Of a stretch of 31,811 nt of DNA, positions 23,964-30,974 are shown in pieces; the stretch's first letter is position 1, and each line of letters starts with the position of its first letter. The notes beneath the pieces were generated by a model, which was not told where the DNA came from, ran no database searches, and saw nothing but the letters and a program-made list of their open reading frames with translations. The translations under genes were made by a program, and so were the position numbers. Source of the DNA: Candidatus Woesearchaeota archaeon (GTDB lineage Archaea > Nanobdellota > Nanobdellia > Woesearchaeales > GW2011-AR4); contig JACPMS010000042.1 of assembly GCA_016185875.1 (NCBI GenBank), forward strand, positions 1-31,811, in the 5' to 3' direction.

Positions 23964-24128
23964 GGGCTGGTAGTTAAACCTGGGAACTGGTTATCTGCTT
24001 TAAGTTAATCAGTTGGGGAATATAATGCGCCCTTGGCTAGGGTGATCTTCCAATGAAGACCCTATAGGCTCCGGGTTCAAATTGTTGAAAGCGAGCATGC
24101 TTTCAGCATGCATGTCCCGGCCAGTCCA
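23964..24128 (+). tRNA. tRNA-Ala(GGC) with three noncanonical introns
   Basis: The acceptor GGGCTGG/CCAGTCC contains the alanine identity pair G3:U70, and base 73 is A. The anticodon arm is CGCCC-TTGGCTA-GGGTG (24028-24044), anticodon GGC. Three introns must be removed: D-loop 23985-24019 (35 nt, CCTG/TGGG helix, hairpin ACTGGTTA/TAATCAGT); position 43/44, 24045-24065 (21 nt, AGGG/CCCT, bulges TGA and ATA, hairpin TCTTC/GAAGA); and T-loop 24082-24114 (33 nt, 10-bp hairpin TGTTGAAAGC/GCTTTCAGCA, bulges AAT and TGT). The product is 76 nt with D-stem GTTA/TAAT, variable loop AGGCT and T-arm CCGGG-TTCAAAT-CCCGG. There is no intron at 37/38. A TATA box (CTTTTAAAC) lies 30 bp upstream. Confidence 0.9.
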
Positions 24129-24142
24129 TTTTAATTTTAAAA

Positions 24143-24964
24143 ATGTTTAAACTCCTTTACACAGCAGACCTGCACGGAAACGAAGAATTCTACGAGAGAT
24201 TACTGAAAAAAGCAGAAGAAGAAAATGCCAATGCAGTAGCAATTGGCGGGGATTTGTGCGGAAGGGAAGGCAGCACAATAAAAGATAAAATTCACAATCA
24301 AAAACGGTTCCTTGAAAAATCCATGATTCCGTTGTTTAAGGATTTCAAGCAAAAAAATAAAAGCAAAGAAATCCATGCGATTATGGGCAATGACGACTTC
24401 AGAATAAATCTTGAGGTGTTGGAAAATGCGGAAAAAAACAAAATCTTAAAATCTATCCACAATAAATCAATTAAACTAAATAAAAATTTAGACATTGCAG
24501 GCTACAGCTTTGTCAACCCAACTCCATTTCGCCTGAAAGACTGGGAAAAGCCTGATTTTAAGTACGATAATATACCTGCACAGTTGTTTGCGGAAGAAAT
24601 ACGAAGCCTTGGAAAAGAAGAAGGGACAATAAGCGGGGATTTGCAAAAATTAAGTTTATTGTCAAATCCTAAGAAAACTTTGTATGTTATCCATGCACCG
24701 CCATTCAACACAAAACTTGATATAGTAACGACAAGAAACCATGTCGGAAGCAAAGCGGCAAGGGAATTTATAGAAAAAGAGCAGCCTATGCTAACATTGC
24801 ACGGGCACATCCATGAAAGCCCGAAGATGAGCGGCTCGTGGAAAGACAAAATCGGCAATACAATTTGCATAAACGTAGGAAGCAGCTATCCAGAGGACAA
24901 ATTGAACTGTGTTGTTGTTGATTTGGAAAATTTAAGCAGAATCGAGTATTTTGAGTTAAAATGA
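24143..24964 (+). CDS. Metallophosphoesterase
   Basis: A 273-residue calcineurin-like phosphoesterase. The two-metal site motifs are in order: TADLHG (residues 7-12), GGDLCG, GNDDF, HAPPF and HGHIHES. The substrate is unknown; members act on nucleotides, phosphodiesters or proteins. The 3' end overlaps the next phosphoesterase gene by four bases, so the two are co-translated. The start is 15 bp after tRNA-Ala, with no separate TATA box visible, so tRNA and mRNA may share a transcript. Confidence 0.88.
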   Translation: MFKLLYTADLHGNEEFYERLLKKAEEENANAVAIGGDLCGREGSTIKDKIHNQKRFLEKSMIPLFKDFKQKNKSKEIHAIMGNDDFRINLEVLENAEKNKILKSIHNKSIKLNKNLDIAGYSFVNPTPFRLKDWEKPDFKYDNIPAQLFAEEIRSLGKEEGTISGDLQKLSLLSNPKKTLYVIHAPPFNTKLDIVTTRNHVGSKAAREFIEKEQPMLTLHGHIHESPKMSGSWKDKIGNTICINVGSSYPEDKLNCVVVDLENLSRIEYFELK

Positions 24965-25449
24965 TTGGCATAATCTCAGACACGCATGAAAATGAAAAAG
25001 CAATCCAAAAAGCCGTTGCTGTTCTGAAAGATAGAGATGTGGAGCTTGCAGTGCATTGCGGCGACATAATATCCCCTCCAATGCTTGAGCATTTTCAAGG
25101 CTTGAAGATGAAATTTGTTTTCGGCAACAACGACGGCGAAAAAAATGGGCTGAATGCCTTTGCTGAAAAATTCGGGTTTGAAGAGGTGGCTGATGAAAAG
25201 GAATTTGAGCACAAAGGAAAGAAGTTTTATGTCTATCATGGAACAAAAAGGGATATTCTTGACAATGCAATCAAAAGCAATAAATATGACTATGTTTTAA
25301 CAGGCCACACCCATGTGAAGAGAGACGAAAGAATAGGCAGCACAAGGCTCATAAACCCAGGAGCCCTATTCAGGATATACCCTTACACGATTGTAATACT
25401 GGACGTAGAAAACGACAAATTGGAGTTTGTAAAAATACGAAAGAACTAA
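24961..25449 (+). CDS. YfcE/MJ0936-type phosphodiesterase
   Basis: A 162-residue compact metallophosphoesterase with all five family motifs: SDTHEN (6-11), HCGDI, GNNDG, YHGT and TGHTHV. Members such as MJ0936 hydrolyse phosphodiester bonds with Mn2+ or Ni2+. It overlaps the upstream phosphoesterase (four bases) and precedes the HIT gene by one base, forming a three-gene operon of phosphohydrolases. Confidence 0.92.
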   Translation: MIGIISDTHENEKAIQKAVAVLKDRDVELAVHCGDIISPPMLEHFQGLKMKFVFGNNDGEKNGLNAFAEKFGFEEVADEKEFEHKGKKFYVYHGTKRDILDNAIKSNKYDYVLTGHTHVKRDERIGSTRLINPGALFRIYPYTIVILDVENDKLEFVKIRKN

Positions 25450-25450
25450 A

Positions 25451-25861
25451 ATGGAAGAATGTGTATTTTGCAAGATTGTTGATGGAAAAATACCATCAGC
25501 CAAGGTTTATGAAGACAGCAAGGTGATAAGTTTTCTTGACATACTGCCTGCGAACAAAGGGCATTGCCTTGTAGTGCCAAAAAAGCATGCCCAAAACTTG
25601 TTAGACATGGGTGAGGACGACTTAATAGCAACCATGAAAGCAGCCAAAAAGGTTGCAAGGGCATTGTCTTTGAGCTTTGGCAATGGCAGCTTTAATATCG
25701 TGATGAACAACGGCAAGGAAGCTGGACAGGTTGTAAATCATGCCCATATTCATTTGATACCCAGGTTCCAAAAAGACAGGCTAAGGATTAAGTGGTCTCA
25801 TTTGAAGTATGAAGAAAATGAAATGAAAGAATACGCCGAGAAGGTAAAGAAGTTTATTTGA
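25451..25861 (+). CDS. HIT-family nucleotide hydrolase
   Basis: A 136-residue HIT protein. The histidine triad HAHIHLIP (near residues 98-105) carries the catalytic middle histidine, and the N-terminal CVFCKIVDGKIP is the usual Zn/CxxC variant. It cleaves adenosine 5'-phosphoramidate or dinucleoside polyphosphates. It is the last gene of the phosphohydrolase operon. Confidence 0.93.
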   Translation: MEECVFCKIVDGKIPSAKVYEDSKVISFLDILPANKGHCLVVPKKHAQNLLDMGEDDLIATMKAAKKVARALSLSFGNGSFNIVMNNGKEAGQVVNHAHIHLIPRFQKDRLRIKWSHLKYEENEMKEYAEKVKKFI

Positions 25862-25901
25862 CAGCAATCTTTTTAAAACATTATCTTATTCTTTTGGCAA
25901 T

Positions 25902-26026
25902 GCCGCTGTAGCTCAGCCTGGTTAGAGCGCTACGCTCATATTTTTGAGCTCTGATCCGAAAGGAAATGATTTACTCAATCTAACTGGGTTACGTAGAGGT
26001 CGTGGATTCAAGTTCCGCCAGCGGCA
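25902..26026 (+). tRNA. tRNA-Met(CAT), elongator type, canonical 37/38 intron
   Basis: Acceptor GCCGCTG/CAGCGGC, D-arm GCTCAGCCTGGTTAGAGC, anticodon stem CTACG/CGTAG with loop CTCATA + A, variable loop AGGTC, T-arm GTGGA-TTCAAGT-TCCGC, A73. A 50-nt intron (25941-25990) at the standard 37/38 site is removed; its BHB has CTCA/TGGG as the central helix and bulges TAT and TTA. The body matches archaeal elongator tRNA-Met, not initiator or Ile2. There is no T-loop intron, a useful contrast to the other three. TATA box (CTTTTTAAAAC) about 27 bp upstream. Confidence 0.93.
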
Positions 26027-26097
26027 CTTATTTTTTAACGATAACAAAACCAAAAACTTTTAATAACTAAAAATAATCCTAGTTGCTGGTGGTTTTT

Positions 26098-26649
26098 ATG
26101 GAAATGAATATTCATGATGCAAAATTAAAAATCGGAGACAAAGCTCCAGACTTCAGCCTGCCTGGAGTTGATGGAAAAGCCTATTCTTTAAGTGATTTCA
26201 AAGCAAAAAAAATTCTTGTCATTGTGTTTATGTGCAACCACTGCCCTTATGTCCAGGCTTATGTAGAAAGGATTAAAGCAATACAGAGCGATTTTAGCGT
26301 TAAAGGCATTCAGGTTGTTGGAATCAATGCAAATGACGAAGTTAACTATCCAGATGATAGCTTTGAAAAGATGATTGAATTTAACCGGCAAAGAAAGCTT
26401 AATTTCCCTTATTTGAGAGATGAAGACCAAAAAGTTGCAACTGCTTACGGCGCTCAATGCACGCCTGAATGCTTTGTCTTTAATGGTGAAAGAAAGCTTA
26501 GATATCATGGCAGGATTGATGATAACTACAAGGATGGGAATGCAGTCAAAACCTATGATTTGAGGAATGCAATTAATGCTTTAATCCACAACCAGAAAGT
26601 GCCGATTGAGCTGGCTCCAGCAATTGGGTGCTCGATAAAGTGGAGATGA
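26098..26649 (+). CDS. Thioredoxin-fold redoxin (AhpC/TSA-TlpA like)
   Basis: A 183-residue cytosolic thioredoxin-fold protein. It has the peroxiredoxin-like start IGDKAPDFSLPGVDG, the redox motif MCNHCPYVQAY (CxxC), a CTPECFVF segment matching the cis-Pro region, and a typical C-terminal helix. There is no signal peptide. Members of this MCNHCPY group are general thiol oxidoreductases; the partner is unknown. The start at ATG 26098 has GGTGG upstream; a more distal in-frame start at 26083 falls in the leader. Confidence 0.88.
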   Translation: MEMNIHDAKLKIGDKAPDFSLPGVDGKAYSLSDFKAKKILVIVFMCNHCPYVQAYVERIKAIQSDFSVKGIQVVGINANDEVNYPDDSFEKMIEFNRQRKLNFPYLRDEDQKVATAYGAQCTPECFVFNGERKLRYHGRIDDNYKDGNAVKTYDLRNAINALIHNQKVPIELAPAIGCSIKWR

Positions 26650-26700
26650 ATCCTTGATTAATTAAAAATCGAAAGCTCGTATCAGCAAAATAGTTATCTC

Positions 26701-26744
26701 GTTTCATCTTCTGAAACCATCAGATTAAGCAAAAGCTTAGTCTG
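26701..26744 (+). promoter_or_regulatory. Two tandem hairpins in the leader of the Met/His-rich secreted protein
   Basis: GTTTCA-TCTTC-TGAAAC (26701-26717) and CAGATTAAGC-AAAA-GCTTAGTCTG (26721-26744, 10 bp with one G-U). The second ends directly at the GGAG ribosome binding site before ATG 26757, so its folding could mask translation start. Confidence 0.5.
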
Positions 26745-26756
26745 GAGTTGATAAGA

Positions 26757-27113
26757 ATGAAAAAAAGCTTAGTTTTTGCTGTTATAGCCATGATTAGCCT
26801 GCTGGTTATTGCAGGAATAGCTATGGCACAAATAGATTGGAGATGGAGCAATAAACAAAAAGATAGCCAATCTTTTGGAATGGGCTCTACTGGCATGATG
26901 CACGGCTCAATGATGGCTTACCACGAAGAGATGGAAAAGCTTATGGAAAATGGTAACTACAATGACCTGGTTGCATTGAGGGAAAAGCTCGGCTTCAGGA
27001 TAATGCCATGGGTTGACAATGAGGATGATTTCAGGCAAGCCCAGAAAATCCATGAGAAAATGGAAAAGTCACACGAAGAGAATGGCTTTGGAGGCTGCCC
27101 GATGATGGGCTGA
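26757..27113 (+). CDS. Secreted Met/His-rich small protein (possible metal binding)
   Basis: A 118-residue protein with a signal peptide (residues 1-24, hydrophobic core, AMA-Q cleavage site). The mature part begins with a Met/His/Gly segment (GMGSTGMMHGSMMAYHEEMEK), a central helical region, and ends GFGGCPMMG. Methionine, histidine and a terminal cysteine suggest binding of copper or another soft metal outside the cell; this is inference from composition. The start is ATG 26757 after GGAGTTGATAAGA. A T-rich terminator follows directly. The next genes (SHOCT protein, membrane wHTH) often accompany such proteins. Confidence 0.7.
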   Translation: MKKSLVFAVIAMISLLVIAGIAMAQIDWRWSNKQKDSQSFGMGSTGMMHGSMMAYHEEMEKLMENGNYNDLVALREKLGFRIMPWVDNEDDFRQAQKIHEKMEKSHEENGFGGCPMMG

Positions 27114-27128
27114 TTTTTTTATTTTTTG
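27114..27128 (+). terminator. T-rich transcription terminator
   Basis: TTTTTTTATTTTTTG follows the stop codon of the Met/His-rich gene immediately; oligo-T runs on the coding strand terminate archaeal RNA polymerase. Confidence 0.6.
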
Positions 27129-27130
27129 TC

Positions 27131-27297
27131 AAAAACCACCAGTCATAGACTGGTGGCATGATTATATTATGATAAACATAGTGTGGTTTTGGACATTACA
27201 AAATTCCACTTATTGACTGGTAGTTTTTGAGCATATCCAAATTCCATGCACTGTGCTTGTTACACTTAAACCACTTATGAAACATAAGTGGAATTTT
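27131..27297. mobile_element. Palindrome-bounded element, possible IS200/IS605-derived non-autonomous insertion
   Basis: This 167-bp non-coding block has a perfect 9-bp hairpin near each end: CCACCAGTC-ATA-GACTGGTGG (27136-27156) and CCACTTATG-AAA-CATAAGTGG (27271-27291). In the middle, AAAATTCCACTTAT (27200-27213) is exactly complementary to 27284-27297. The adjacent TGACTGGTAGTTTTT (27214-27228) is complementary to the left arm at 27131-27145 with one mismatch. Subterminal hairpins without terminal inverted repeats are the hallmark of IS200/IS605 ends and their MITE-like derivatives. No transposase is present. It could instead be a structured RNA or a regulatory switch upstream of the SHOCT gene. 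Confidence 0.5.
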
Positions 27298-27353
27298 GAT
27301 ATTTAAAAAAGTTTATAAGGTAATTGAAAATAACCAAAACGGGGGTAACAAAA

Positions 27354-27584
27354 ATGATGGATGGCTATGGAATGATGGGGTACGGCTACTTTGGCTTGGG
27401 ATGGCTGTTCCAGATACTTATTTTGGTATTGTTCTTTGTAGTAATCTGGTGGATGCTCAAAAGCAGCGGAAGCTTTGGATTCAGGGCAAATGAAAGCGCT
27501 ATGGACATTCTTAAAAAAAGGCTGGCAAGCGGCGAGATAAGCCAAAAGGAATATGAAGCATTAAGAAAAGAGATTGAAAAATAA
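27354..27584 (+). CDS. SHOCT-domain small membrane protein
   Basis: A 76-residue protein with a Gly/Met/Tyr-rich start (MMDGYGMMGYGYFG), one membrane segment (about residues 16-36) and a C-terminal SHOCT domain (LKKRLASGEISQKEYEALRKEI), a short oligomerisation motif. The start ATG 27354 has GGGGGT upstream. The next gene begins six bases after its stop. SHOCT membrane proteins with this Met/Gly-rich tip often sit in metal or envelope-stress cassettes; function not established. Confidence 0.85.
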   Translation: MMDGYGMMGYGYFGLGWLFQILILVLFFVVIWWMLKSSGSFGFRANESAMDILKKRLASGEISQKEYEALRKEIEK

Positions 27585-27590
27585 GCCAAT

Positions 27591-28004
27591 ATGGAAATTG
27601 ACAACAAAAGGCTTGTCATTGGATTAAGCCTTGTTTTTGTGCTGGGCATTTTATTTGCTATAGTCAATGGAATTTATACCTCATCCACAAACCACCAGCT
27701 GCCTTTGATTGTTTATGGCATTTCCTTTCTTTCAATTTTGATTGGGGCTTTCATTGTTGTCATGTTTCAATTTAAAATCAGCAAAATCCAGCTTGAAAGG
27801 GTCTTAAAGATACTGCCGAAGGAGGAAAGAATTGTAGTCAAGATTTTATTGGACAATAATAACTCCATAGAGCAGAACAAATTGGTTGTATTGTCAGGCT
27901 ATACAAAAGTCCAGATTTCAAGAATAGTTCAAAAACTGGTTGAAAGGGATGTTGTTGAGAAAAAGAATATGGGGAATACGAATTTGGTTATGCTGAAGAT
28001 TTAG
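27591..28004 (+). CDS. Membrane-anchored winged-helix transcriptional regulator
   Basis: A 137-residue protein with two membrane spans (about 8-28 and 38-60) followed by a cytoplasmic winged-helix domain (LERVLKILPKEERIVVKILL onward, with recognition helix TKVQISRIVQKLVERDVVEK). This build is common in archaeal one-component regulators that sense the envelope. It is co-transcribed with the SHOCT gene (six-base gap), so it may regulate this cassette. Confidence 0.85.
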   Translation: MEIDNKRLVIGLSLVFVLGILFAIVNGIYTSSTNHQLPLIVYGISFLSILIGAFIVVMFQFKISKIQLERVLKILPKEERIVVKILLDNNNSIEQNKLVVLSGYTKVQISRIVQKLVERDVVEKKNMGNTNLVMLKI

Positions 28005-28011
28005 GATAAAA

Positions 28012-28605
28012 TTAGCTTTTTGTTTGCGTAGATGTCCTATATGCTTCAATTTTAGATTGAAGATACCTTGCATCTCTCCTTACCTGGGATGTCTCATATC
28101 TATGTGATGAAAGAGCTAATCCACCGACAAATCCAATCCCAGCTGATGCATATAACGGTAAATTTTTAATAAAGTGTCTTCTATCTATCTTTTTTGGGGC
28201 TGAAGGAGTATAGTCTATTTGTTTACGGCCAACTTTTTCTGCTGCCGCACCCACTCCAGCGAATACTGTTCCTAAAGTAACTGGATTCAAAACTAAATTA
28301 TAAAAATTATTATGAAGGGGGTATCCTAGAAGTTCTCTTAATTCTTGAAATGTTAATAACTCTTCATTGCTAAGAATATTGTAATGAGGATAAAAAGTCT
28401 TTAAACCACCAACCCTCCTTATAGCTTTTTCCAGTTCTGAAGGAATGGTAGTTTCGCCCTCCATTGCTCTTCTTAAAATCGAGTTATTTGGACGAAGTCT
28501 TTCCAAAGCTTTATTGTATTCCTTACCTTTATCTACTTGAACGTAAGGTGAAATTCCTTGAATTTCTCTTAAAGTTTGGACCAGTGTCTCTTCCATATCT
28601 TCCAT
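28012..28605 (-). CDS. Hypothetical protein with internal twin-arginine-like segment
   Basis: A 197-residue protein whose first 100 residues are soluble and helical, followed by two hydrophobic stretches (NLVLNPVTLGTVFAGVG and LPLYASAGIGFVGGLAL). The second is preceded by DRRHFIKN, which looks like a Tat motif but sits at about residue 141, so it is probably a membrane hairpin anchor instead. No family recognised. A TATA-like GATTTAAAAAGG about 30 bp upstream suggests a leaderless mRNA. Confidence 0.6.
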   Translation of the reverse strand: MEDMEETLVQTLREIQGISPYVQVDKGKEYNKALERLRPNNSILRRAMEGETTIPSELEKAIRRVGGLKTFYPHYNILSNEELLTFQELRELLGYPLHNNFYNLVLNPVTLGTVFAGVGAAAEKVGRKQIDYTPSAPKKIDRRHFIKNLPLYASAGIGFVGGLALSSHRYETSQVRRDARYLQSKIEAYRTSTQTKS

Positions 28606-28666
28606 GGAAAAGAGTGATAGTTTCCCCTTTTTAAATCTTTCTTTTGTAACTACTGTTAAGTTATGC

Positions 28667-29674
28667 TTAGACTTTGTCCCCCATCTTCAAAACCTTATCA
28701 TAATTATATCTTAAAGCCTTATTGTCAGGATGCTTCTTCAACTGCTCTTCCAAAATTTTCTTTGCCTGCTCAAATTTTCCAGTTGACATGTAGACAACTG
28801 CAAGATTATTTGCAGGACTTGGGTTGTCTGGATTATATTTCATGCTTTTTTTATAATATTCAATTGCCCTGTTCTTGTCATTCATTTGCAGGTATATTTT
28901 TGCAATCTCTGAAAACACTAACTTGTAATTGGGGTTTATTTTTGCAGTTTTTCCAAAGTATTTCAATGCATTTCCAAAATCACTTCTGCCAAGATGCATC
29001 CTTGCTGCCTGATAGTTATAGCGATCACTTTTTGGGTCTTCCTCCAATTGCTTCAATATGATTTTTGAATATTGTACTGTTTTGCCGCTTATTAATTTTG
29101 CATCTTTCAAAGATCCGAAATGGTGCAGAACAACATCAATCTTCTTATACTCCATATTTTTTTCAATGATTGAGTCCTCAATTAATTCGTGAACCCTGTG
29201 CTTGAAGTAAAGCCCTAATTTGTTCCTGAACAGCCTGACTAGATGATGGGAAATATAAAACTGGCAATCTTTCACTAAACTAAAATCTGAATCGTTTTTT
29301 AAAGCGCCTTCAAAAAAATCATTAATGTAAGACCTTTGCTCTATTGTAAAACCAACTATGCCATTATCTGCATTTTCAATTTCATTTTTTATCTTTCTTA
29401 AATCATTCTTTTCGATAACTTCATCAGCATCAAGCACAAGTATCCAGTCCTTTGTTGCATGCTTTATGCTTTCGTTCCTTGCAGCAGAGAAATCATCAAT
29501 CCATTTAAAATGGAACATTTTTGCGCTAAATTTTTTAGCGATTTCCAAAGTTTTATCTTCGCTTCCAGTATCGACAATAATAATCTCATCAACAATATCT
29601 TTTACAGAGTTTAGGCATTGCTCTAGGAAAACCTCTTCATTCTTTGTTATCATGCATAGAGAGATTGTTGGCAT
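28667..29674 (-). CDS. GT2-family glycosyltransferase with C-terminal TPR repeats
   Basis: A 335-residue protein. The N-terminal GT-A domain (1-220) starts SLCMITKNEEVFLEQCLNSV, with IIVDTGSEDKT for nucleotide-sugar binding and the DXD-like VLDADE for metal. Two to three tetratricopeptide repeats follow (about 225-330). This single-protein layout matches the SunS/TPR-glycosyltransferase group that modifies peptides, proteins or surface glycans; the acceptor is unknown. It begins one base after the stop of the Cys-rich lipoprotein gene, so the two are one operon and the lipoprotein may be a substrate or partner (inference). Confidence 0.88.
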   Translation of the reverse strand: MPTISLCMITKNEEVFLEQCLNSVKDIVDEIIIVDTGSEDKTLEIAKKFSAKMFHFKWIDDFSAARNESIKHATKDWILVLDADEVIEKNDLRKIKNEIENADNGIVGFTIEQRSYINDFFEGALKNDSDFSLVKDCQFYISHHLVRLFRNKLGLYFKHRVHELIEDSIIEKNMEYKKIDVVLHHFGSLKDAKLISGKTVQYSKIILKQLEEDPKSDRYNYQAARMHLGRSDFGNALKYFGKTAKINPNYKLVFSEIAKIYLQMNDKNRAIEYYKKSMKYNPDNPSPANNLAVVYMSTGKFEQAKKILEEQLKKHPDNKALRYNYDKVLKMGDKV

Positions 29675-29675
29675 T

Positions 29676-30671
29676 TTATGGGTAAGTATAGCTCAATATC
29701 AATTCCTTATTTGAGTTTCTTAGGTATAAGGTATCACCATCATCATTCCAAATACATGGGCTGTATTTGTTCCAATAAAGTTTTGTTGCTGTATTAGTGC
29801 CACTGCCACTGTACAAACTGAATATCGCTCCACTTTCTAATTCATAGCTTTGGAATCTGTAACTGTGTATGGAATCATCACTCATATTCCACCCCGTCAT
29901 GTCACATGAGAAAGAGCAGCTATTCTTAAATATTACATATTCGCCATTTGGAGTTTGACAATCATTTCCCTCTGCATTATAATTAAAATCCAAAATTGAA
30001 ATACACTTATCATCACATATATTTTGCTGCGGCTGCGTCGAATTTGTCTGATTTTGGCTTGTTGAGTCTAAGCATTGCCCGTTTTCACATCCATACTCAC
30101 ATATGTTATGGTACAGCCATAAATTGCCATCTTCATTGCATTCCATCAGTACATCACTCCTGCAGCTGAAATCGCCTGGGTTGCATAGGTTAATGCAGCT
30201 GTCATTCATGCAGCCCCTGTCGCAACGCTCAGCAAGCGTGAAGGAGCAGTTGGAAAGCCTGTAGCTCCTCTCGAATTTGGATATGCATTTCCAGCCCTCT
30301 TCGCAAGCTGGCAGATTTTCTTGAATTGGATAATCTGATATTCCTTCTGCAGAAATTTTGCATTTTGAGAGACAATTGAAGTCACTGTAAGTTTCATTTA
30401 CCCACTGCCCTGTCTTCAAATCGCACTCCATATAAGCAAAGTCATTCTTGCATTTCTCTTCTGTTTGGCAGCATTTTTCCTCGCAGAACTTCTCGCTTGG
30501 GTATTTGCATGCCCTTAAAATTTCAGTTGCAGCATGCCCAGTAATTGCTGGATTTTTGTCTGAATTCATTTCTTCGGTTATCTTTTCTGAACATCCATTT
30601 ATAATGAGCATCAAAATTGGCAAAGCTATGATCAAATAGATGAATACCTTAGATTTGTCAAGATTATTCAA
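29676..30671 (-). CDS. Cys-rich secreted lipoprotein-like protein
   Basis: A protein of about 331 residues with a basic start, a hydrophobic signal core (VFIYLIIALPILMLIINGC) ending in a cysteine that fits a lipobox, and a large extracytoplasmic part. That part has over 25 cysteines, many in C-x(3-6)-C spacing, and several NxT/NxS sequons. The repeated pattern of Cys-rich segments suggests small disulfide-stabilised repeats. The frame stays open far upstream through the tRNA-Ser gene, which is not coding. I use TTG 30671; a GTG at 30689 inside the AGGGGTGG ribosome binding region is an alternative. It lies 30 bp after tRNA-Ser with no room for its own promoter. Confidence 0.7.
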   Translation of the reverse strand: MNNLDKSKVFIYLIIALPILMLIINGCSEKITEEMNSDKNPAITGHAATEILRACKYPSEKFCEEKCCQTEEKCKNDFAYMECDLKTGQWVNETYSDFNCLSKCKISAEGISDYPIQENLPACEEGWKCISKFERSYRLSNCSFTLAERCDRGCMNDSCINLCNPGDFSCRSDVLMECNEDGNLWLYHNICEYGCENGQCLDSTSQNQTNSTQPQQNICDDKCISILDFNYNAEGNDCQTPNGEYVIFKNSCSFSCDMTGWNMSDDSIHSYRFQSYELESGAIFSLYSGSGTNTATKLYWNKYSPCIWNDDGDTLYLRNSNKELILSYTYP

Positions 30672-30701
30672 TATAGCTATTATTACCACCCCTTTTTTGA
30701 A

Positions 30702-30974
30702 CGCCAAGGCCCGGATTACTTGGAATTGTTTAACGCCATAGCTCGAATTCTGCGAATTCGCGGACCTCGTGCATAGCCCGAGGTTTCGAGACCGCCGCAC
30801 TACCAGATTATGCGACAGTGGCACAACAATTCCAAGTTCCCAAAAACCTCTCAGTTTTTGCGATGAACCGAGAAGCCCTTGCGGGCAGCAGTTCTCTTGA
30901 AAAATTCGAGACTGCCGCAATATTCTGATTGTGAGGCTCGTTCCTCGCCAACTGCCAGATTCTGCCACCTTGGC
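30702..30974 (-). tRNA. tRNA-Ser(CGA) with D-loop, anticodon and very large T-loop introns
   Basis: Acceptor GCCAAGG (30968-30974) pairs perfectly with CCTTGGC, followed by G73 (30702), the serine discriminator. Introns: D-loop 30922-30953 (32 nt, BHB TCTG/CAGA, bulges GCA and ATA); 37/38 at 30894-30904 (11 nt, CTCG/CAAG with one mismatch); T-loop about 30718-30863 (146 nt, ends uncertain). Without them the RNA is 84 nt: D-stem GCAG/TTGC, anticodon stem GCAGT/ACTGC with loop CTCGAAA, variable arm T-GCCC-GCAA-GGGC-TT, T-stem CTCGG/CCGGG, loop TTCAAAT. A TATA-like GTTTTAAAG lies 30 bp upstream. The T-loop intron holds a 13-bp helix (30825-30837 with 30718-30730) around a second tRNA-like unit. 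Confidence 0.85.
30735..30822 (-). pseudogene. Degenerate tRNA-Ser(CGA)-like copy nested in the T-loop intron
   Basis: Inside the large intron lies GCCACTG, a closed D-arm GCAT-AATCTGGTA-GTGC, and an anticodon arm beginning GCGGT-CTCGAAA with the same CGA anticodon. About 38 of the first 45 positions match the host tRNA, but without its D-loop intron. The anticodon arm is interrupted by a hairpin (ACCTCG/CGAGGT) before CCGC. A GAATTC-GCA-GAATTC hairpin stands where the variable arm would be. No T-arm follows and only four acceptor pairs (GCCA/TGGC) remain, so it is unlikely to make a working tRNA. Confidence 0.65.

Noticed and set aside
24040..24070. Anticodon arm of a tRNA-Ile(GAT) or tRNA-Trp at TAGGG...CCCTA
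   Set aside because: That helix is the BHB of the 43/44 intron; the proper anticodon arm CGCCC-TTGGCTA-GGGTG pairs fully and agrees with G3:U70.
28190..28250. Tat signal peptide in the gene at 28012-28605
   Set aside because: The RR motif is at about residue 141 of 197, not at the N-terminus.
30702..30974. Structured RNA of about 273 nt read as RNase P or SRP RNA, because of its closed terminal stem
   Set aside because: Conserved RNase P (GAGGAAAGUC-type) and SRP helix 8 motifs are absent, whereas D, anticodon, variable and T arms of a Ser tRNA fit fully.
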